Origin: Flavicella sp963932955
GTDB taxonomy: Bacteria; Bacteroidota; Bacteroidia; Flavobacteriales; Flavobacteriaceae
Direction: 5' to 3'
Length of the DNA stretch: 64,000 nucleotides
Assembly (NCBI GenBank): GCA_963932955.1
Contig: CAWVRK010000004.1
Location: 1 to 64,000 of the forward strand
Shown here: one piece after another, positions 61,238 through 64,000 of the stretch
How positions within the stretch are numbered: position 1 is the stretch's first letter
How the letters are laid out: every line of letters starts with the position of its first letter
Notes under the pieces: model-generated
Database searches by the model: none
What the model was told of the DNA's origin: nothing
Seen by the model: the letters and a program-made list of their open reading frames with translations, nothing else
Position numbers and translations under genes: made by a program

Positions 61238-62397
61238 AGCTCTCAATTGTCATTGTCAATTACAACGTTCGCTTTTTCTTAGAACTCTGTTTGCTCAGTG
61301 TTCAAAAAGCGTGTGAAGGGATTTCTGCGGAAATTATTGTCGTCGACAATTGTTCATCAGACGATAGTTGCCGCATGGTGCGCAACCTATTTCCAGATGT
61401 TCACCTGCTTGAAAACAAAGACAATGTAGGTTTTTCGATTGCCAACAACCAAGGAGTTTCAATGGCCAAAGGAGCGTATGTGTTGGTGTTGAATCCAGAC
61501 ACTGTAGTCAAGGAGTTTACCTTTTCAGACATCCTAGATTTTGCTGACAAACAACAAAACTTTGGAGCTTTGGGGGTGCAATTGATCGACGGAACTGGTG
61601 CTTTTTTACCCGAGAGTAAAAGAGGTATTCCAACAATCAAGGCTTCTTTGTCCAAGATCATAGGAACCAATTCGGCTTCAGGGACTTATTATGCCAACCA
61701 TTTGGAGCGAGACGAAACGGGCCCTGTCGAAATTCTCGTGGGTGCTTTTATGTTGATAAAAACAGCGGTCTATCGTTCTGTTGGGGGGTTTGATGAAGAT
61801 TACTTTATGTACGGTGAAGACATCGATTTGAGTTACAAAATCCTAAAATCCGGTCGCCAAAATTATTATTTGGGATCTGCTTCTGTAATTCATTTTAAAG
61901 GGGAGAGCACGCGGAAGGATGTACGTTACCTAAAGCACTTTCACAAGGCTATGCGGATTTTTTACAAAAAGCACTTTCAAAAAAACTTTCTTTACAACCT
62001 CTTTGCAAATCTTGGAATCCAACTCTGGTTTCTATTGAAATACGTACAACTTTCCGATCCAAAAATTATTTTAAACGAACGGCAAAACGTTCTCTATATT
62101 GGGGATAAAAAAATCAGCATTGACAAACAAATGGCTCGAAAGCTAAAATTTGTAAAATTCAGCTCTTTCAAACAACTCGAAAAACACATTCTCAAAAATG
62201 ATGTGCAAGAAGTCTGGTTTGATGAAGCGTATCTCTCGTATGATAAAATCATTGATCTTATTGGAATTTTACACAATAAAAATTTGATTTTTAAAATTCA
62301 TTCCAATGGAACGAATTATGTGATTGGGAGCAATTCTAGTGATGGCAGAGGAGAAATCATTGGACTGACTGCGTCTCAAGCAGAAGCCGCAGTCTGA
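61234..62397 (+). CDS. GT2-family glycosyltransferase with C-terminal extension
   Basis: 387 aa. GT-A domain, about residues 1-235: IVIVNYNVRFFLELCL, VVDNCSSDDSC, VLNPDTVVKE (DxD region) and EDYFMYGEDIDLSYKIL. After it comes a basic stretch (HFHKAMRIFYKKHFQKNF) and ~100 residues of Rossmann-like character (NVLYIGDKKISID, HILKNDVQEVWFDEAYLSY, FKIHSNGTNYVIG). It probably transfers rhamnose or another sugar to a surface glycan. Coupled to recR by the overlap. Confidence 0.9.
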   Translation: MKLSIVIVNYNVRFFLELCLLSVQKACEGISAEIIVVDNCSSDDSCRMVRNLFPDVHLLENKDNVGFSIANNQGVSMAKGAYVLVLNPDTVVKEFTFSDILDFADKQQNFGALGVQLIDGTGAFLPESKRGIPTIKASLSKIIGTNSASGTYYANHLERDETGPVEILVGAFMLIKTAVYRSVGGFDEDYFMYGEDIDLSYKILKSGRQNYYLGSASVIHFKGESTRKDVRYLKHFHKAMRIFYKKHFQKNFLYNLFANLGIQLWFLLKYVQLSDPKIILNERQNVLYIGDKKISIDKQMARKLKFVKFSSFKQLEKHILKNDVQEVWFDEAYLSYDKIIDLIGILHNKNLIFKIHSNGTNYVIGSNSSDGRGEIIGLTASQAEAAV

Positions 62398-62404
62398 ACT
62401 TCTT

Positions 62405-62965
62405 TTAGTTCTCTGTGCGATCCCAGCTTTTTTTAGCCCTTCTTTTTTTGTAAAATTTCACAAAACCCATCAGCAAGAGTCCAAAGACTAAGATGCCTAG
62501 AACTCCCCATATCCAATTGATGGAATTTTTCAATTCTACCAAAAACACCACTGCAAATAAAATGACTGTTGCCACCTCATTCCAAAGTCGCAATTTGGCC
62601 GCACTGTATTTGATGACATCGTTTTGAAGTTGTCGATAAATGTTTTGACAACCCCATTGGTACCCGTACAAAAGGAACACAAAAGATAATTTAACCCACA
62701 TCCATGGTGCGGTCAAAAAACCAGGAAGTAAATAAAGCATCCAAAAAGCAAAAAAACTAGCTAGAATTGCCGAAGGCCATGTGATGATATACCACAAGCG
62801 TTTGCTCATCACTTTGTATTGGGCTTGTAAGATGCCACGTGCAGGCTCTTGTTTTTTGTCGGCTTCTACATGGTAGATAAACAAGCGTACAATGTAAAAC
62901 AAACCTGCAAACCAGGTGATGACAAATATGATATGAAGAGATTTGATGTAGGAAAGGTATGCCAT
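62405..62965 (-). CDS. hemJ: HemJ/CopD-family membrane protein
   Basis: About 186 aa, four or five helices. HIIFVITWFAGLFYIVRLFI at the N-terminus and the segment LRLWNEVATVILFAVVF match HemJ, the protoporphyrinogen IX oxidase of bacteria lacking HemG/HemY. The ORF extends to a TTG at 63013, but the ATG at 62965 fits the family. It converges on the glycosyltransferase gene and diverges from tgt. Confidence 0.85.
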   Translation of the reverse strand: MAYLSYIKSLHIIFVITWFAGLFYIVRLFIYHVEADKKQEPARGILQAQYKVMSKRLWYIITWPSAILASFFAFWMLYLLPGFLTAPWMWVKLSFVFLLYGYQWGCQNIYRQLQNDVIKYSAAKLRLWNEVATVILFAVVFLVELKNSINWIWGVLGILVFGLLLMGFVKFYKKRRAKKSWDRTEN

Positions 62966-63116
62966 GCGATAAATTTTAAGAAAAGAACCAATGGGCCCTT
63001 GCAAAGCTATCAAAATAATCTTGATATTATTACCCTCTTCTATGGAATTCTTGAGAACAGCATTTCAAAGGCGAATCTTTTAAAGTAGAAACCTTTTCGG
63101 CCACCTCAGTTTGTTT

Positions 63117-63124
63117 TATATTTG
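63117..63124 (+). promoter_or_regulatory. putative -7 element of tgt
   Basis: TATATTTG with TTC about 18 nt upstream; the ATG at 63131 follows 6 nt later. Confidence 0.5.
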
Positions 63125-63130
63125 TAACCT

Positions 63131-64000
63131 ATGAAGTTTGAAATAAAATCCAAAGATCCATTGAGCAAAGCCAGAGCAGCTGTCATGACAACAGAGCATG
63201 GGCTTATAGAAACTCCAATTTTTATGCCTGTTGGAACCATGGGCACAGTGAAAGGAGTTCATCAAAAAGACTTGAAAGAGGAAATCAACCCCGACATCAT
63301 TCTCGGAAACACCTACCATTTGTATTTGCGCCCCAAAACACCCATCCTCGAAAAAGCAGGAGGCTTGCATAAATTCATGAATTGGGACCGTCCAATTTTA
63401 ACAGATAGTGGCGGATACCAAGTCTACTCCTTATCGGGTAGAAGAAAGATCAAAGAAGCTGGGGTGGATTTTAAAAGCCATATTGACGGTTCTACACACT
63501 TTTTTTCACCGGAAAAGGTGATGGAAATTCAGCGCACCATCGGAGCAGACATCATCATGGCATTTGACGAATGTACACCTTATCCCTGTGATTTCAATTA
63601 CGCAAGAAAATCCATGCACATGACCCATCGTTGGTTGAAACGTTGCATGAGCCATTTGGAAAAACTCCCCTACAAATACGGTTACAGTCAAACATTTTTT
63701 CCTATTGTCCAAGGAAGTACCTATAAAGATTTGAGAAAGCAATCTGCAGAATTTATTGCAAGTGTAGGTGCTGATGGCAATGCCATTGGAGGTTTGTCTG
63801 TTGGAGAGCCTGCTGAGGAAATGTACGCCATGACCGATGTGGTTTGCAGTGTTTTGCCGGAAGACAAACCCCGTTATTTGATGGGGGTTGGTACGCCGAT
63901 CAATATTTTGGAAAACATTGCTTTGGGCGTGGACATGTTTGATTGTGTCATGCCGACACGAAATGCTCGAAATGGAATGCTCTTTACGGCTTTTGGCAGC
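63131..64000 (+). CDS. tgt: queuine tRNA-ribosyltransferase, 3' end outside window
   Basis: 290 codons seen; the full protein is normally about 375. Exchanges G34 of Tyr, His, Asn and Asp tRNAs for preQ1. TIM-barrel motifs: MPVGTMGTVKGV, GNTYHLYLRP, LTDSGGYQVYS with the catalytic Asp, FDECTPYP, IVQGSTYKDLR, GGLSVGEP and FDCVMPTRNARNG with the second catalytic Asp. The zinc site would lie beyond the window. Third queuosine gene here after queD and queE. Confidence 0.97.
   Translation, partial: MKFEIKSKDPLSKARAAVMTTEHGLIETPIFMPVGTMGTVKGVHQKDLKEEINPDIILGNTYHLYLRPKTPILEKAGGLHKFMNWDRPILTDSGGYQVYSLSGRRKIKEAGVDFKSHIDGSTHFFSPEKVMEIQRTIGADIIMAFDECTPYPCDFNYARKSMHMTHRWLKRCMSHLEKLPYKYGYSQTFFPIVQGSTYKDLRKQSAEFIASVGADGNAIGGLSVGEPAEEMYAMTDVVCSVLPEDKPRYLMGVGTPINILENIALGVDMFDCVMPTRNARNGMLFTAFGS

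Noticed and set aside
1..64000. CRISPR arrays, tRNA, rRNA, insertion sequences, prophage
   Set aside because: No regularly spaced repeats, no tRNA T-loop pattern, no transposase or integrase reading frame, and base composition is even. The window is chromosomal core with little mobile content.

Overview
The window is about 64 kb of ordinary chromosome from a member of the Bacteroidota, almost certainly a flavobacterium. Reasons: the gliding-motility lipoprotein GldI; an OstA-like LPS transport protein; DUF349, DUF1573, DUF3276, DUF3570, DUF3810 and DUF4266 proteins; a long NusB; a split transketolase; low GC; almost no Shine-Dalgarno sequences; and promoters of the TTTG - about 19 nt - TAnnTTTG type. 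About 68 protein genes are tightly packed on both strands. I see no rRNA, tRNA, CRISPR, prophage or insertion sequence.

Layout. 1-9 kb: a DUF349 protein (cut by the window start), nif3 with a zinc-ribbon-family coiled-coil protein, lpxK, ffh-folD, msrB, an M48 lipoprotein peptidase. 9-17 kb: a UMF1 transporter, an M1 peptidase, ndk, then nrnA-gldI and three further surface lipoprotein prolyl isomerases ending in a PAP2 phosphatase. 17-27 kb: DUF3276, an ABC exporter, nusB-DUF1573-yajC, ybbR-coaE, a two-component system, idi-small membrane protein-queD. 27-31 kb: the most accessory-looking part, with yhcH, the decayed remains of an adenosine-deaminase-family gene, and a DUF3570-DUF4266-ApbE-thioredoxin operon. 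31-42 kb: csp, a class III aminotransferase with OstA-like protein, a frameshifted asparaginase, a 479-aa protein I do not recognise, a PhnP-like hydrolase, an esterase with an inactive-looking dihydroorotase, a LolD-type ATPase, sucC, a Nudix hydrolase. 42-52 kb: a phosphoesterase, a GNAT/FemAB-like protein, a membrane hydrolase, purA-fur-spoT, a TrmH-type methyltransferase, DUF3810. 52-64 kb: dnaB, transketolase N-terminal half, queE, a cyclophilin, ppx-sixA, pdxH, a sodium symporter, recR with a glycosyltransferase, hemJ, and tgt (cut by the window end).

Themes. Envelope biogenesis recurs (lpxK, OstA-like, LolD-like, PPIase lipoproteins, yajC, PAP2). Three queuosine genes (queD, queE, tgt) are scattered. 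The operon most likely to repay study is thioredoxin-ApbE-DUF4266-DUF3570. The clearest decay events are the adenosine deaminase remnant, whose stop still overlaps the yhcH start, and the asparaginase broken in an A8 run. At least six genes have a TAnnTTTG-type box only 4-6 nt before their ATG, which predicts leaderless transcripts.
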